From NCBI RefSeq assembly GCF_003865345.1, contig NZ_RMVE01000005.1:124001-188000 (forward strand): 64,000 nucleotides of DNA. The letters run 5' to 3'. Numbering within the stretch: position 1 is the stretch's first letter; the number at the start of each line of letters is the position of its first letter. Positions 1-8,551 of the stretch are shown here, piece by piece. The notes beneath the pieces were generated by a model. It saw only the letters and a list, made by a program, of their open reading frames with translations, ran no database searches and was not told the DNA's origin. The stretch comes from Nonlabens xiamenensis (GTDB lineage: Bacteria; Bacteroidota; Bacteroidia; Flavobacteriales; Flavobacteriaceae). Made by a program: the position numbers and the translations under genes.

Positions 1-45
1 CGGATTGAAATAGGAGGTCTACCAACTGATTTCAAGGAAGTTTAA
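1..45 (+). CDS. Possible 3' end of a truncated gene
   Basis: Reading from the first base in frame 1, fourteen codons are open and end in TAA at 43-45 (last residues DFKEV). This could be the tail of a gene that begins before the window, but so short a stretch is also expected by chance. No function can be assigned. The following bases up to the convergent acetyltransferase stop at 140 contain no clear terminator. Confidence 0.25.
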   Translation, partial: RIEIGGLPTDFKEV

Positions 46-139
46 GTAGTTCATTAAGCAGATTTTTAGTAGAGCGTAAGAAAGATGGCTGACCCGAATT
101 TGGGTAAAGCATGGTTTTTTATCTCCATTCTATCTGTGT

Positions 140-691
140 TTAATTAGCTTTTCTTTTGTCCGTTTCAAGGATGGAATATTCAAAATTATCAGACCATCCA
201 GATTTTAGAGGTAATACTTGTCTTAAACGTCCTTCTTTTATCATTCCAGCTTTTTCAAGTACCCTGATAGAACCCATATTTCCAACCGCACATCCTGCCT
301 CTATGCGGTGTAATTTGAGATCATCAAACCCAAAATTAATGACCGCTACTAACGACTCAGTAGCAAAACCCTGTTTCCAATAGTCCGCATGTATTTTGTA
401 CCATACTTCTGCTCGTCTGTACTTTTCTTTGCCCAGTTTTAATCCAAATAGTCCGATGAAATCTCCGCTTTTATTCTCAATGGCAAAGGTGTAATTCTTT
501 AGGTTGACCAACTTATTTTCGGCAATCCAAGGTTCAATGATACGTTTAGTTTCTTCGATATTTTTAGGAATACCAAGTGTATTGAATTCATCTGTTGCAG
601 GTAAAGCATGTAGTTGATGAATCGAATTTAAATCCGACCAGTCAATTAATCTCAACTTTAGTCGCTCAGTTGTTATTTCTATTCCTTTCAT
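140..691 (-). CDS. GNAT family N-acetyltransferase (RimJ/RimL-like)
   Basis: This 183-residue protein looks like a GCN5-related acetyltransferase of the RimJ/RimL/SpeG branch, which transfers acetyl from acetyl-CoA to protein N-termini or small amines. It begins with the usual ITTERLKLRLIDWSD strand, has a central segment on improved-fitness strands ending in EVWYKIHADYWKQGFATES (acetyl-CoA pyrophosphate-binding loop region), and a C-terminal GNMGSIRVLEKAGM motif that is characteristic of this subfamily. Length is normal for a single-domain GNAT. It stands alone on the minus strand, with about 320 non-coding bases separating it from the helicase gene. The substrate cannot be read from the sequence. 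Confidence 0.85.
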   Translation of the reverse strand: MKGIEITTERLKLRLIDWSDLNSIHQLHALPATDEFNTLGIPKNIEETKRIIEPWIAENKLVNLKNYTFAIENKSGDFIGLFGLKLGKEKYRRAEVWYKIHADYWKQGFATESLVAVINFGFDDLKLHRIEAGCAVGNMGSIRVLEKAGMIKEGRLRQVLPLKSGWSDNFEYSILETDKRKAN

Positions 692-1013
692 TTATCAATG
701 ATGTATCAGGTTTGGGAAAGATACCATGTCAAATTTAAAAGTTGGTTTTGATCCTTGTTTTGGAGCACATCAAATGATATATGCGCTGTACTGCGGAAGA
801 ATCTGAATCTTTCGGATAATATTGTAATGCCTATCTATATTCTTAAAAATCTATGTTCGACAAATCTTGAACTGTGGCAAATATATTGGAGTTAGCTAGT
901 CGGTAAATACCTGGCTCATGGTCAATCAACTTTTCTTAATCGTGACAATTGATAGTTGAAGTTAGAAATTTCTATATCATCAATGTCCTATTTATAAAGA
1001 AGCCACACTTAGT
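692..1013. other. Non-coding gap between acetyltransferase and helicase genes
   Basis: I see no convincing gene or RNA here. A minus-strand TATATTTG (878-885) fits the flavobacterial -7 box and could drive the acetyltransferase with a leader of about 180 bases, but I found no TTG at the proper distance upstream. Confidence 0.4.
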
Positions 1014-2153
1014 TTAACTATTCCATTCTTCCAGATCTTCCATCCATACTTTTTGGCCGGTCTTTTTTTGAATGATGCGCATGTGATGGGCTTCTTCTGG
1101 GCTTACTAAACTGATAGCAACACCTGTCCGATCAGCGCGCCCAGTACGACCGATGCGGTGGATGTAGTCTTTGGGTGAGCGCGGGAGTTCGTAGTTGATC
1201 ACATAAGGCATAAATTCGATATCAATACCACGCGCCAATAGATCGGTGGTGACCAAGCATTGTACACCGGTCACAGCGCCTTGTTTGAAGTCGGCCAGGT
1301 TATTGTTTCTGATGCTTTGGCTTTTTTTACCGTGGATGGCTTTAGATTTGATCCCGTTGGTATTTAATTTATCATTGACATGTTCAACTTGATAAGTAGA
1401 GGAGCAAAAAATCATCACTTGTTGCATATCCATTTTATGGATCAAATGGCGTAGTAAGACGCCTTTTTTCTCCGATACCACCCGATAGCCCAGCTGTTTG
1501 ATCTGGGAGAGATCGGCTTTGGGTGTCTTGATTTCAATCACCGCCGGATCGCTGAGTAGTAGTCCGCTGATTTGTTCCACTTGGGGATTCAGCGTGGCCG
1601 AAAAAAGCAGATTCTGTCGTTGCTGGGGCAAAGCATTTAAAATATAATCTACCTCGTCCCTAAAACCCATCGACAACATCTTGTCGGCTTCGTCCATTAC
1701 CAATACACGACATGCAGCAAGGGATACGGCATTGGAATCCATTAGATCGATCAGCCGCCCAGGAGTCGCCACCAAAATATCCACCTTGTTCATGTTCATC
1801 ATTTGCACGTTCACGCTGACGCCGCCATAAACGGCCATGGTAATCAGTGGGCGATCCATTTGTTTAGCCAGATCAATAATGACTTGTCCCACTTGTTCGG
1901 CCAACTCGCGGGTAGGTACGAGTACGAGTCCGCTGATTTGCCGATTCTTGGAGACAATGTCTTTTAAGCCTTGCAATAAGGGCAGGGCATAAGCCAACGT
2001 CTTTCCCGAACCCGTAGGTGCGATCCCCATGAGGTCCCTGCCTTTTAACACCTCTGGAATGGCTTGTTGTTGTATGGGTGTAGGTTGAGCGTGACCTTGT
2101 TGTTGTAAATATTGCAGTAGGGGAGCAGGGAGGTCCCAATCATTAAAAGACAT
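1014..2153 (-). CDS. DEAD-box ATP-dependent RNA helicase
   Basis: A 379-residue DEAD-box helicase core with no long C-terminal tail, so closest to short RhlE-like proteins; it unwinds or remodels RNA duplexes with ATP in the cytoplasm. Visible motifs in order are the Q motif (QPTPIQ), motif I (APTGSGKT), Ia (PTRELAEQ), Ib (TPGRL), II (DEAD within VMDEADKM), III (SAT), V (TDLLARGID) and VI (HRIGRTGRA). I placed the start at the ATG for MSFNDWDLP. An upstream in-frame ATG at 2171 overlaps the minus-strand promoter box TACCTTTG (2169-2176), so it would lie before the likely transcription start. It is divergent from the 3-methyladenine glycosylase gene. Confidence 0.92.
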   Translation of the reverse strand: MSFNDWDLPAPLLQYLQQQGHAQPTPIQQQAIPEVLKGRDLMGIAPTGSGKTLAYALPLLQGLKDIVSKNRQISGLVLVPTRELAEQVGQVIIDLAKQMDRPLITMAVYGGVSVNVQMMNMNKVDILVATPGRLIDLMDSNAVSLAACRVLVMDEADKMLSMGFRDEVDYILNALPQQRQNLLFSATLNPQVEQISGLLLSDPAVIEIKTPKADLSQIKQLGYRVVSEKKGVLLRHLIHKMDMQQVMIFCSSTYQVEHVNDKLNTNGIKSKAIHGKKSQSIRNNNLADFKQGAVTGVQCLVTTDLLARGIDIEFMPYVINYELPRSPKDYIHRIGRTGRADRTGVAISLVSPEEAHHMRIIQKKTGQKVWMEDLEEWNS

Positions 2154-2168
2154 AGTGCACATTTTATA

Positions 2169-2176
2169 CAAAGGTA
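2169..2176 (-). promoter_or_regulatory. Promoter -7 box for the DEAD-box helicase
   Basis: The minus strand reads TACCTTTG, an exact TAnnTTTG box, 16-23 bases before the chosen helicase start codon. The upstream TTG is not at ideal spacing. This supports the shorter translation start. Confidence 0.5.
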
Positions 2177-2224
2177 GATTTTAAAGCAGCAAATGGATTG
2201 TCGCAAAGCCTGTATATTTAGGCC

Positions 2225-2824
2225 ATGAAGCTCCCCGTTACCTATTACCAGCAAGATGATGTGGTCGCCCTGGCCCGTGACCTGATCGGTAAAAAGATCG
2301 TCTCCATGGTCAATGATCGCCTTACCAGTGGCATTATCACTGAGACCGAGGCCTATCGTGGTCATGGTGATAAAGCATGTCATGCACACCTGGGTCGTTT
2401 TACCGACCGCACCAAAGTCATGTATGAACCAGGAGGCGTGGCTTATGTGTACCTGTGCTATGGCATCCACCATTTGTTTAATATCATCACCAATTCTAGG
2501 GATCAGGCCGATGCCATTTTAATCCGCGCTGTTGAACCTTTGGAAGGTATAGAGACCATGCTGGAACGACGCGGGAAGTCCCAATTGGACAAAACACTTA
2601 CCTCAGGTCCGGGAAATTTTAGCAAAGCTTTTGGGCTGGATCGCTCCCATTACGGTGAGGAACTCACGGGTGAAACCATTTGGTTAGAAGAAGTGGAAGG
2701 TACCCGCTTTCGCGAAAGCGATATCACCACCAGCAAACGCATAGGGATTGACTATGCCGAAGATGATAAACATCTCCCATGGCGATTCTATCTCAACACT
2801 TCCAAGTATGTGAGTAAGCCTTAG
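2225..2824 (+). CDS. mpg: DNA-3-methyladenine glycosylase (AAG/MPG family)
   Basis: A 199-residue member of the alkyladenine glycosylase family, a base-excision repair enzyme that removes 3-methyladenine and other damaged purines. The N-terminal half carries the ETEAY signature that holds the catalytic glutamate (near residue 42). It is followed by KACHAHLGRFTDRTKVMY and then GGVAYVYLCYGIHHLFNI, the conserved core of the fold. SGPGNFSKAFGL near residue 146 matches the family's DNA-binding region. Length is typical of bacterial members. It is divergently transcribed from the helicase and probably monocistronic. A copy of the dispersed 16-bp palindrome is read as RFRES near residue 161-165. Confidence 0.93.
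   Translation: MKLPVTYYQQDDVVALARDLIGKKIVSMVNDRLTSGIITETEAYRGHGDKACHAHLGRFTDRTKVMYEPGGVAYVYLCYGIHHLFNIITNSRDQADAILIRAVEPLEGIETMLERRGKSQLDKTLTSGPGNFSKAFGLDRSHYGEELTGETIWLEEVEGTRFRESDITTSKRIGIDYAEDDKHLPWRFYLNTSKYVSKP
2705..2720. repeat. Dispersed palindrome CGCTTTCGCGAAAGCG, perfect copy
   Basis: Perfect 16-bp palindrome inside mpg, translated as RFRES. It is one of twelve copies in this window. Confidence 0.9.
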
Positions 2825-2894
2825 ACCATGGCTATTGATCAACACCCCTTTCAGGTGGGCAGTAATAATTGTCAAGGGTTGATTTGACTAAGAT

Positions 2895-3683
2895 TTAAGC
2901 CGATTCCTCTGGGGTTTGCATTTTTTCTACCATTTTGAGAATCACTTTTTTGGGAGTAAGTGGTAGACTGGCAAGCATAGCTTTTTGGCCAAAACTCAAT
3001 CCAGCTTTGATATCCATTTTACCTTTCAGCATGGCATCGTATCCGGTTTGGGCGACTTCAGTGGCACTGGCGGTTTGTTCAAACAATGAGGTCTTGTCCA
3101 TCCCAGAAGTGTTACCAAAATCAGTAGCAGTGGCGCCTGGCATTAAATTGGTCACGGTGACCGCTGTGTCTGATAATTCCTGTGAAATAGCGTTACTCAA
3201 AGAACGCACAAAAGCTTTGGTAGCAAAATATACTGCTTGCATGGGGCCTGGCATCAAACTGGCTGTCGAAGAAACATTTAAAATCCTACCCGAATTCCTG
3301 GCCACAAATTCTGGCAGAAATAGTCGGCTCAAATGAGTCAGCGCCATAACGTTGAGCAATATCATTTGCTGATCCTGCTCCCAGGGCCGCTCATGAAATT
3401 TGCCTATACCGCCAAAACCTGCATTGTTGATCAGGTAGTCAACACGCAAATCTTCATTTTGAACCTGGTTATAAATATCTTGAGTAGCGCCTGGATCCGT
3501 CAGGTCTTTTATTATAACCTTAACCTGGACGCCATATTCATCTTGCAATTCTTGCTGAAGCTGAAGGAGTTCGTTTTCACTCCTGGCGATGATGATCAGG
3601 TCACCTCCCTGAGAAGCGTGTATTTTGGCGAGCTCTTTCCCAATACCTGAGCTAGCACCCGTTATCAATGCCGTCTTTTTCAT
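2895..3683 (-). CDS. Short-chain dehydrogenase/reductase (classical SDR)
   Basis: A 262-residue NAD(P)-dependent oxidoreductase. The Rossmann nucleotide-binding motif TGASSGIGKELA lies at residues 7-18, NNAG around residue 90, and the catalytic Ser...YxxxK set appears as VSSTASL...YFATK. A C-terminal extension (LSFGQKAMLASLPLTPKKVILKMVEKMQ) resembles the DltE/SDR group that acts on lipophilic substrates, but the substrate is unknown. I chose the ATG before KKTALITGASS because the motif then starts at the usual distance. Its promoter region, 53-66 bases upstream, holds an inverted repeat ATTGAC-TT-GTCAAT that could be an operator. Confidence 0.9.
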   Translation of the reverse strand: MKKTALITGASSGIGKELAKIHASQGGDLIIIARSENELLQLQQELQDEYGVQVKVIIKDLTDPGATQDIYNQVQNEDLRVDYLINNAGFGGIGKFHERPWEQDQQMILLNVMALTHLSRLFLPEFVARNSGRILNVSSTASLMPGPMQAVYFATKAFVRSLSNAISQELSDTAVTVTNLMPGATATDFGNTSGMDKTSLFEQTASATEVAQTGYDAMLKGKMDIKAGLSFGQKAMLASLPLTPKKVILKMVEKMQTPEESA

Positions 3684-3735
3684 AAATTTTATTTGTTTGT
3701 TGACCAGAAGATAGGTCTGTAGCTGATTGTAAAGC

Positions 3736-3749
3736 ATTGACTTGTCAAT
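3736..3749. promoter_or_regulatory. Candidate operator: inverted repeat ATTGAC-tt-GTCAAT
   Basis: Six-base arms separated by two bases lie just upstream of the SDR gene and after the end of the methyltransferase gene. The size suits a dimeric repressor site. No regulator gene is adjacent, so the role is inferred only from symmetry and position. Confidence 0.3.
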
Positions 3750-3762
3750 ACTTTAACAGGTT

Positions 3763-4482
3763 TTAGTCGATGGGGCTGAGCCGCGCGAGGTATTCGTGAT
3801 GATCACCTTCCATCAGGATCTCCATGTCAAATCCGCCGGCCACAGCATAGGATTCCAACAGCTCTGCATGTAGATATAGCCAGTCAAAACTCGGAGATGT
3901 CATGCCGCGATATTTCCACTGAAAATCGACGGCGCCATAGTAGGTTTGGGAAGAAGGAACCCATAAACCACCATCATCCTCATCCTCAAACAGGAATTTT
4001 AAATCAGAGCTATCGATCAAAATCTGACCACCAGGTGCCAACAATTGTTTTAGATGACTCAACCCCCAAGTGACCCGATCCAGGCTACCAAAAATTCCGG
4101 TGCCATTCATCAATAAAAGCAAGCTGTCGTAGGTGCCTTTGTGCTCCCAGATACTTTCTTGGTAGACCTGCGTTGTATATTTTAACCGGTCTTTCAGGAC
4201 CCTACAGGCCCCAGGACTTTGATCCAGCGCATTCACTTCCAGCTGGCGTTGTTCCAAGACCAAACTGTGACAACCCGATCCCGCACCGATGTCCAAAACC
4301 TTTTTGCGACAGGCGTCCAGTGCAATCTTTTCCAAAGCAGGCATATCTTCCCAAGTTCTGAACAAATAGGGTAGTGGCAATACATCATCCTCCATGATAC
4401 TGCTGAGCACTTGGAGGTCTTCAGTATAATTACCTTGATGATAATCGCTTAAAGCGCTACCGTAAACGTCTGAGGGATTCAC
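3763..4482 (-). CDS. Class I SAM-dependent methyltransferase
   Basis: A 239-residue protein with a Rossmann-type SAM-binding core: motif I KVLDIGAGSGCHSLVL (about residues 63-78), an acidic residue at the end of strand 2 (VNALDQS) and a post-motif segment LLLLMNGTGIFGSLDRVTWGLSHLKQLLAPGGQILIDSSDL. It probably methylates a small molecule or protein; the acceptor cannot be read. It lacks a signal peptide or membrane segment, so it is cytoplasmic. It lies on the minus strand between the LytTR operon and the SDR gene, with about 60 bases on each side and no overlap, so co-transcription is possible but not shown. Confidence 0.85.
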   Translation of the reverse strand: MNPSDVYGSALSDYHQGNYTEDLQVLSSIMEDDVLPLPYLFRTWEDMPALEKIALDACRKKVLDIGAGSGCHSLVLEQRQLEVNALDQSPGACRVLKDRLKYTTQVYQESIWEHKGTYDSLLLLMNGTGIFGSLDRVTWGLSHLKQLLAPGGQILIDSSDLKFLFEDEDDGGLWVPSSQTYYGAVDFQWKYRGMTSPSFDWLYLHAELLESYAVAGGFDMEILMEGDHHEYLARLSPID

Positions 4483-4544
4483 TTTTTTTTGGCAAAGCTA
4501 GGCGATTTCTGGAAACTGCAGGCTTTAGTTGGTGCAGGATCAAA

Positions 4545-5291
4545 CTATTCGTTTTTTAGTAAATTAAGGAAATCGGATCGCTTGGACCTGGCTACAGGCA
4601 CCGCTATATCACCATTAATCACTACATAACCGTCATTGAGATACCTGGAAATATGGGACATATTGATGATGTAGGATTTATGCACATGATAAAAATCCTT
4701 GTGGTCCAAGAGTTTTTTAAAATGACCTATGCTGTTACTGCTCAATATGGCTTTGCGGTGGGTGAAATGGATTTTGGTGTAGCCATCGACACCTTCGCAA
4801 TGGGTGATGTTTTTTACCTTGACAAATTCCAGACCGTCGGTGGAAGGAATTACCAGTTTTTTTTTCTGAAATTTCTGAATGCCCAAATTTTCTATAAGCT
4901 GTTTGTTTTTCTTTAAGGCATTTTTGTCTTCAATATTTCTTTTGGCGTGCTCGATGGCTTCTACTAGATCTTCATTGTCAATAGGTTTAACCAGATAGCC
5001 AATCGCACAATGTTTGATGGCGTCCAGGGCATATTGGTCAAAGGCGGTAGCAAATATGATCTCAAAATCAGGATGAGAAAATTGCTCCAGCAATTCAAAC
5101 CCGCTCATTCCAGGCATGGCGATATCAATAAAGACCAAGTCCGGTCGTTTTTCACTGATGATTTCAAATGCATTTTTAGGATCTTCGATAGTGGCAATCA
5201 CCTCCAGAGCAGGACATAAGCGTTCAATTTTGTTTTGGAGGATGGCGATGGCTTTGGGCTCGTCATCGATGATGATAGTGCTTATCTTCAT
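4545..5291 (-). CDS. LytTR-family response regulator
   Basis: A 248-residue two-component regulator. The receiver domain (about 1-125) has the acidic pair DD at 9-10, phospho-acceptor Asp near 56 (VFIDIAMPG), and the conserved Lys in YLVKPID. The LytTR DNA-binding domain (about 145-248) shows KVKNITHCEGVDGYTKIHF and FYHVHKSYIINM, which are typical. The start is set by coupling: the ATG at 5291 overlaps the kinase stop as ATGA. The neighbouring kinase gene lies directly upstream on the same strand, so this is almost certainly its cognate regulator. Target genes are unknown; the membrane protein upstream of the kinase is probably part of the same signalling unit. Confidence 0.93.
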   Translation of the reverse strand: MKISTIIIDDEPKAIAILQNKIERLCPALEVIATIEDPKNAFEIISEKRPDLVFIDIAMPGMSGFELLEQFSHPDFEIIFATAFDQYALDAIKHCAIGYLVKPIDNEDLVEAIEHAKRNIEDKNALKKNKQLIENLGIQKFQKKKLVIPSTDGLEFVKVKNITHCEGVDGYTKIHFTHRKAILSSNSIGHFKKLLDHKDFYHVHKSYIINMSHISRYLNDGYVVINGDIAVPVARSKRSDFLNLLKNE

Positions 5292-6079
5292 GGTATTAGG
5301 TTTTTGAAGGTGATACAAACACGGGTTCCCTGTCCCTCATTGAGATCGGCGCGGTCTGAAATATCATAGGAAATCTCCCAATCCCTGCTCTCATTAAGGA
5401 TCTCCAAACGTTCAGAAATAACTGCGCTGCTGTGTGCTTTGGTTTGTCCTTGTTGTTCTTGAGAAAGTTGTTTTGACTGGTTCAGCCCGATGCCGTCATC
5501 GGTGATAATGACTTTGAATTCATCTTCGCCCAATGATTCGAAACGTACTTCAATACGACCCACTCCTTGTTTATGAAAAATACCGTGGTTAACCGCATTC
5601 TCCAAAATCGGTTGCAAGATCATAGTTGGAATCATGAGCTCATCTGTAGCCAAATCGTCATCCATATAGATGTCGTACTGCAATTGGTCTTCAAACCTGA
5701 GTTTCTCTATCTGTAAGTAGTTGTTGATAAAGAAAATTTCATCCTCTAGACTTAGGGATTTACTGCGTGAGTATTCAAAAAACTGACGCATAAGTTTAGA
5801 GAATTTGGTCAGATAATCTTCAGATACTTCTACTTCATTACGCTGGATATAATACTGAATGGCGTTGAGACTGTTATGTACAAAATGCGGATTCATCTGG
5901 CTGCGCAATGCGTTAAGTTCTGCATCAAACTGTCTTTGTTGAGCAGCCATTTTTTCTTCCATCTTCTCACGCATCAATTGGTTTTTCCGGTTGCTGAAAG
6001 TGACAAATAAGGAAATCATCCCGATCGTAATGAGCAAGGAAAAAGCGATAACGCCGATTAAGACAGAGTAATCATTCAT
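5288..6079 (-). CDS. LytS-type sensor histidine kinase
   Basis: A 263-residue kinase of the His_kinase (LytS/YehU) type. One membrane segment lies at about residues 6-28, followed by a short coiled coil and then the phospho-acceptor motif QMNPHFVHNSLNAI with His near 65. The ATP-binding part has the N box ILQPILENAVNHG (about 155-166) and the G box ITDDGIGL. There is no extracellular domain of its own, so sensing probably depends on the six-segment membrane protein encoded just upstream, with which it overlaps by eight bases. It overlaps the response regulator by four bases. Overlaps on both sides indicate a single translationally coupled operon. Confidence 0.93.
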   Translation of the reverse strand: MNDYSVLIGVIAFSLLITIGMISLFVTFSNRKNQLMREKMEEKMAAQQRQFDAELNALRSQMNPHFVHNSLNAIQYYIQRNEVEVSEDYLTKFSKLMRQFFEYSRSKSLSLEDEIFFINNYLQIEKLRFEDQLQYDIYMDDDLATDELMIPTMILQPILENAVNHGIFHKQGVGRIEVRFESLGEDEFKVIITDDGIGLNQSKQLSQEQQGQTKAHSSAVISERLEILNESRDWEISYDISDRADLNEGQGTRVCITFKNLIP

Positions 6080-6713
6080 AAACAGGTTTCTTCAAACAAA
6101 AGGCATAAATAAAACAGCCGTACATCATCAAATTAAAAAAGATCAAGACACCACTGACCTGCCAGGTCAATCTACTCAAGTTAGGCAGGAACAAAACATA
6201 AGGCATGGCATTAATATGAAACACAAAAAAACCAATGGCTATCCAAAATGGTCGATGCGCCTTAAAGCGTTGTATAGCATCTTTGCGCAGCAATTGGTTA
6301 AAAAAAATAAAGACTGTGACCGTAATGGTCAAGGCCGCTGCTATTACCAAGGCCGGAAGCTCATAAGTATATACATCCAGACGAGATAGGCCGATGAAAT
6401 AACTGGCGGTCATCAGCATTGCACTAGATATACCCAACCATTTTAATTCCAGGTACAAGTAAAACCAATAGATAGCAAAAAACATCGCTCCCAGGGTATA
6501 AATATCAATCACAGCTGACGGGTTGACGCCTAATCCCCAGACCACGTACTGGCTGAGGATTTCCATAAGAATCGTAAAACTGAGGAAAGGAAGAAAAATC
6601 CATTCCCTGGTATGCCTGATATGTTTCCAGCGATACAGTACTAGCCCAAAGGCCAATAAGATCAAAGCATAAATGATAGCGATGGAAACATAATAATATA
6701 CGTATTTATCCAT
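6072..6713 (-). CDS. Multi-pass membrane protein, probable sensor partner of the LytS kinase
   Basis: A 213-residue protein with about six predicted membrane segments spread over its length and very short loops, beginning MDKYVYYYVSIAIIYALILL. I do not recognise a named family. It is the first gene of an operon with a LytS-type kinase that has only one membrane helix and no sensor domain, and it overlaps that gene by eight bases. The simplest reading is that it supplies the membrane sensing part of the pathway. That role is inferred from gene order alone. No signal peptidase site or soluble domain is visible. Confidence 0.75.
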   Translation of the reverse strand: MDKYVYYYVSIAIIYALILLAFGLVLYRWKHIRHTREWIFLPFLSFTILMEILSQYVVWGLGVNPSAVIDIYTLGAMFFAIYWFYLYLELKWLGISSAMLMTASYFIGLSRLDVYTYELPALVIAAALTITVTVFIFFNQLLRKDAIQRFKAHRPFWIAIGFFVFHINAMPYVLFLPNLSRLTWQVSGVLIFFNLMMYGCFIYAFCLKKPVYE

Positions 6714-6727
6714 CTTACCGCTCTATG

Positions 6728-7243
6728 TTAAGGATAGTTCAACTCACTAGGCGGCATACCAGAATTTCCCATGTTCAGTCCGTCGGCATCGGGCAGATTG
6801 GGTTCAGTTACCACATTGTTTTCCTGTACCAATTGGCCAGCGCCTGCAAATCTACCAGTTCCATAAAAGAATACAGTAGATCTGGGTGTACCGTTCTGAA
6901 TCCCACTTGCGCCAAAATATACACGCATACCCAAATGGTCATAATTATTATCCCGACCGTATTGTTCTACATAATTGATGTAATTTTTCAAATCCTCAAG
7001 ATCAAACCAAACTTCGCGATGATCCTGATAAACCCTTCCATCTCTGGCCACTAAGGAATCCTGGTAGATAAAACGCTTGTAATTTTCTTCCAATTGGTTG
7101 GCGCGTTGGGCATTGATTTTTCCTGGCGTGGACTGCCAGGCTGCTTCAATTTCACCTGCCGTGGGACCGCAATGCTCTGCACAGGAAGATAGCGTTAAGA
7201 CCAAAATAAAGGCCGTAAAAAGGTAATTGATTGTTGTTTTCAT
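6728..7243 (-). CDS. Lipoprotein of unknown function
   Basis: A 171-residue protein with a lipoprotein signal peptide: MKTTINYLFTAFILVLTL then SSC, with the modified Cys near residue 21. The mature part begins AEHCGPTAGEIEAAWQ and contains the phrases DLEDLKNYINYVEQYGRD and GMRVYFGASG, which recall small flavobacterial lipoproteins found beside signalling genes. I do not know the function. It lies 14 bases upstream of the membrane protein/kinase/regulator operon and could be its first gene, which would put a cell-envelope lipoprotein in the same signalling unit. It is also only 45 bases after the DUF2589-like operon. Confidence 0.75.
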   Translation of the reverse strand: MKTTINYLFTAFILVLTLSSCAEHCGPTAGEIEAAWQSTPGKINAQRANQLEENYKRFIYQDSLVARDGRVYQDHREVWFDLEDLKNYINYVEQYGRDNNYDHLGMRVYFGASGIQNGTPRSTVFFYGTGRFAGAGQLVQENNVVTEPNLPDADGLNMGNSGMPPSELNYP

Positions 7244-7288
7244 AATATAGAATTGTTGGTTACGGGTTAAAATTACGATTTTAAGGTC

Positions 7289-7834
7289 TTAAAATTCTAT
7301 CTCTTCGGCTATGATACGTATAACGTCTTGTCTACCTAGAGATGCGATTGCACTTTGTATGCTTGGTGCCAATTGCTCGTGCCGCTGAAATTGTTGCAAC
7401 AATGACTCTATAAAGGCGGTAAATTCCATTCCAGGCTGGTGGCGTATCATACCGGCTTCCCGGGCAGGAACCAGAATTTGCTTGATCATGGATCTTACGC
7501 TCTCTATTTTGGCTTCCAGTTCACGGTATCTGTCAGTCAATAATTGCTGGACAGGCTGGACCGTTGCCAGTGCTGCCAGGCGTTTTCTTTTAGATCGGCT
7601 ACCAGATTTTTTTGCCATTTCCTGCTGGCCATCGATAATGCTTGCGCGAAATCCGGCCAATTCTGCCGATTCAGCATACCCATATTGCCTCAACTGATCT
7701 TCCATGTGTCTAAGCCATTCGATCCACTGGTCGCTGGTCGCATGATCCCTACGCTGAAATCCATCCACGAACCCAGATATTTTATCTAATTCGCGACCTA
7801 TTTCTTTGGCAGGAGTGAGGACTGATTTTCTCAT
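7289..7834 (-). CDS. Hypothetical cytoplasmic protein, third gene of the DUF2589-like operon
   Basis: A 181-residue, largely helical protein with many Arg, Gln and Glu residues and no signal peptide or membrane segment. Its first part reads PAKEIGRELDKISGFVDGF, and the middle contains a basic stretch SGSRSKRKRLAAL (about residues 77-89). The C-terminus SLGRQDVIRIIAEEIEF looks amphipathic. I do not recognise a family. Its start codon is two bases after the stop of the preceding gene, so it is translated from the same message as the two genes upstream. A role as adaptor or coiled-coil partner of that operon is possible but not shown. Confidence 0.7.
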   Translation of the reverse strand: MRKSVLTPAKEIGRELDKISGFVDGFQRRDHATSDQWIEWLRHMEDQLRQYGYAESAELAGFRASIIDGQQEMAKKSGSRSKRKRLAALATVQPVQQLLTDRYRELEAKIESVRSMIKQILVPAREAGMIRHQPGMEFTAFIESLLQQFQRHEQLAPSIQSAIASLGRQDVIRIIAEEIEF

Positions 7835-7836
7835 GA

Positions 7837-8541
7837 CTATTCAGGTAGTAATCGGTTGTGGACCTGACCATCAGGATCGCTGGAACTGTGCCATTCCATC
7901 CCGTCTTCAAAGAGTTTCATTTTGATGCGTATGATACTCTCGTTGGGAATTTCTCTCAATTGGCCTGCCTCCACGATCACCCTCGCATTTTCCAGCTTAT
8001 TGGTGATGGTTTTGCCAGTGACCTGGGATTTAAGATTGTTACGCAGCAGGCTTTTATAGGCCATGACAGGTTGATCTTGGTCGGTGGAAGCTATACGGTC
8101 CATCTCTATGGCTTTGGAAAATAGGCTTCCTGCTGCGTCTTCATATTTTTTAAAAGCCTCTTCCTTGGGAACATTGGCCTTGAGGTCGGTTTCCAGGGTT
8201 TGGGATAATTGTGCAATTTTTGAATTGAGATAACTGCTGGTTTTTCGTGAAAACGAACTTACCCTTGCAGCATCTTTCATCAAAGCGTAGCTGGAGGTGT
8301 TGAAGGATTTATTGTCAATGGGTTGGTAATCCGGCTGGTGTTGCTGCTGGTCAAAACCATCGATGGCCACGGGAATATCCAATTCTATATCCTGGGCACG
8401 AAATCGAGGCACCGGAAAGTTTTTCAGTAAATCATCTCCCGCATAAACCTGCGCGATTCTGGCAGACTCCACGTCTGCCATGACTCGCGCCTGGTTCACA
8501 CTTGAGATCAAGGTTCCTAGATATTCTTGTAGTGGGACCAT
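7837..8541 (-). CDS. Hypothetical protein, partner of the DUF2589-like protein
   Basis: A 234-residue soluble protein. The N-terminus MVPLQEYLGTLISSVNQAR is an amphipathic helix. It leads to ADVESARIAQVYAGDDLLKNFPVPRFR and then DIELDIPVAI, a layout similar in style to the start of the neighbouring DUF2589-like protein. A short helical region (KYEDAAGSLFSKAIEMDRIA) follows, and the end is a hydrophilic tail (EWHSSSDPDGQVHNRLLPE). It is 10 bases downstream of the DUF2589-like gene and 2 bases upstream of the third gene. It has no signal peptide. Function unknown; the tight spacing suggests the three products act together. Confidence 0.75.
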   Translation of the reverse strand: MVPLQEYLGTLISSVNQARVMADVESARIAQVYAGDDLLKNFPVPRFRAQDIELDIPVAIDGFDQQQHQPDYQPIDNKSFNTSSYALMKDAARVSSFSRKTSSYLNSKIAQLSQTLETDLKANVPKEEAFKKYEDAAGSLFSKAIEMDRIASTDQDQPVMAYKSLLRNNLKSQVTGKTITNKLENARVIVEAGQLREIPNESIIRIKMKLFEDGMEWHSSSDPDGQVHNRLLPE

Positions 8542-8551
8542 GGCTCAAAAT

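Noticed and set aside
2159-2171. The upstream ATG at 2171 as the start of the DEAD-box helicase
   Set aside because: It overlaps the promoter box TACCTTTG and would probably lie before the transcription start.
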